NCBI GenBank assembly: GCA_009777005.1
Contig: WRMT01000195.1
Span: 1 to 5,877, forward strand
Origin: Methanobrevibacter sp.
GTDB lineage: Archaea; Methanobacteriota; Methanobacteria; Methanobacteriales; Methanobacteriaceae
DNA: 5,877 bases
Direction: 5' to 3'
The translations under genes were made by a program, and so were the position numbers. Below the pieces are notes generated by a model that was not told where the DNA came from, searched no databases, and saw only the letters and a list, made by a program, of their open reading frames with translations. This document shows positions 5,747 through 5,877 of the stretch, piece after piece (the first letter of the stretch is position 1; the number at the start of each line of letters is the position of its first letter).

Positions 5747-5877
5747 TAATTCTAATGATTTATGTATAAAACAGGAAATTAATCAATAGCTAAAGTTTAT
5801 TAAATAAATTACAAGTGATTAAATGTTTAATGATTTGTAGAAACAAATAGTTTCAATTTTCTGCTTTAATATATTTA

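Noticed and set aside
2793..5792. TAGCTA palindromes in the intergenic DNA (2793, 3451, 3638, 5787) as a shared operator around gfcR
   Set aside because: The same hexamer occurs many times inside the coding regions as well, for example near 206, 1600, 1932, 2208, 4290 and 5085, so it is not specific to regulatory DNA.
5749..5877. A small gene or RNA in the last 129 bases
   Set aside because: No open frame of useful length on either strand. Two short inverted repeats (ATTAAA/TTTAAT at 5818-5831, GAAAC/GTTTC at 5840-5854) are too weak to support an RNA or terminator.

Overview
The window looks like chromosomal DNA from a very AT-rich euryarchaeon, most probably a methanogen of the Methanobacteriales (Methanobrevibacter or Methanosphaera type). 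The reasons are an archaeal class-1 release factor, a GfcR-type HTH-phosphoribosyltransferase, archaeal TATA-like boxes, strong GGAGG/GGTG ribosome binding sites with frequent TTG and GTG starts, and intergenic DNA that is almost pure A+T. The genus is an inference from composition and family content; no marker in the window settles it.

Layout. From the left edge to 1062 (+) runs the 3' part of an AAA-ATPase-like / PD-(D/E)XK nuclease-fold protein, a typical accessory family. Its true start lies outside the window. From 1063 to 1471 is a non-coding AT-rich stretch with three degenerate direct repeats that carry TATA-like cores. It leads into prf1 (1472-2701, +), peptide chain release factor aRF1, whose stop codon is followed at once by a run of 20 T. 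Facing it on the minus strand is gfcR (2820-3440), a PRPP-loop protein with an N-terminal helix-turn-helix. Upstream of gfcR is a 405-bp non-coding stretch (3441-3845) holding a tandem duplication with a period of about 57-61 bp. Then comes a minus-strand two-gene operon: hemC (5668-4799), followed by a Gfo/Idh/MocA oxidoreductase (4802-3846), joined by a 4-base GTGA overlap. The last 209 bases (5669-5877) hold the hemC leader and promoter and no visible gene.

How it fits together. Four of the five genes look like housekeeping functions: translation termination, a PRTase-type regulator or enzyme, tetrapyrrole synthesis (siroheme, cobamides and F430 in methanogens) and a sugar or nucleotide-sugar dehydrogenase. 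The stop codons seen here are TAG (first gene), TAA (prf1, gfcR, oxidoreductase) and TGA (hemC). All three are used within one window, as expected where a single aRF1 reads every stop. I found no convincing undescribed system. The points worth a second look are the two AT-rich repeat clusters upstream of prf1 and gfcR, the T20 tract on the prf1 stop codon, the hairpin beside the hemC Shine-Dalgarno, and the unexplained coupling of hemC to an oxidoreductase of unknown substrate.
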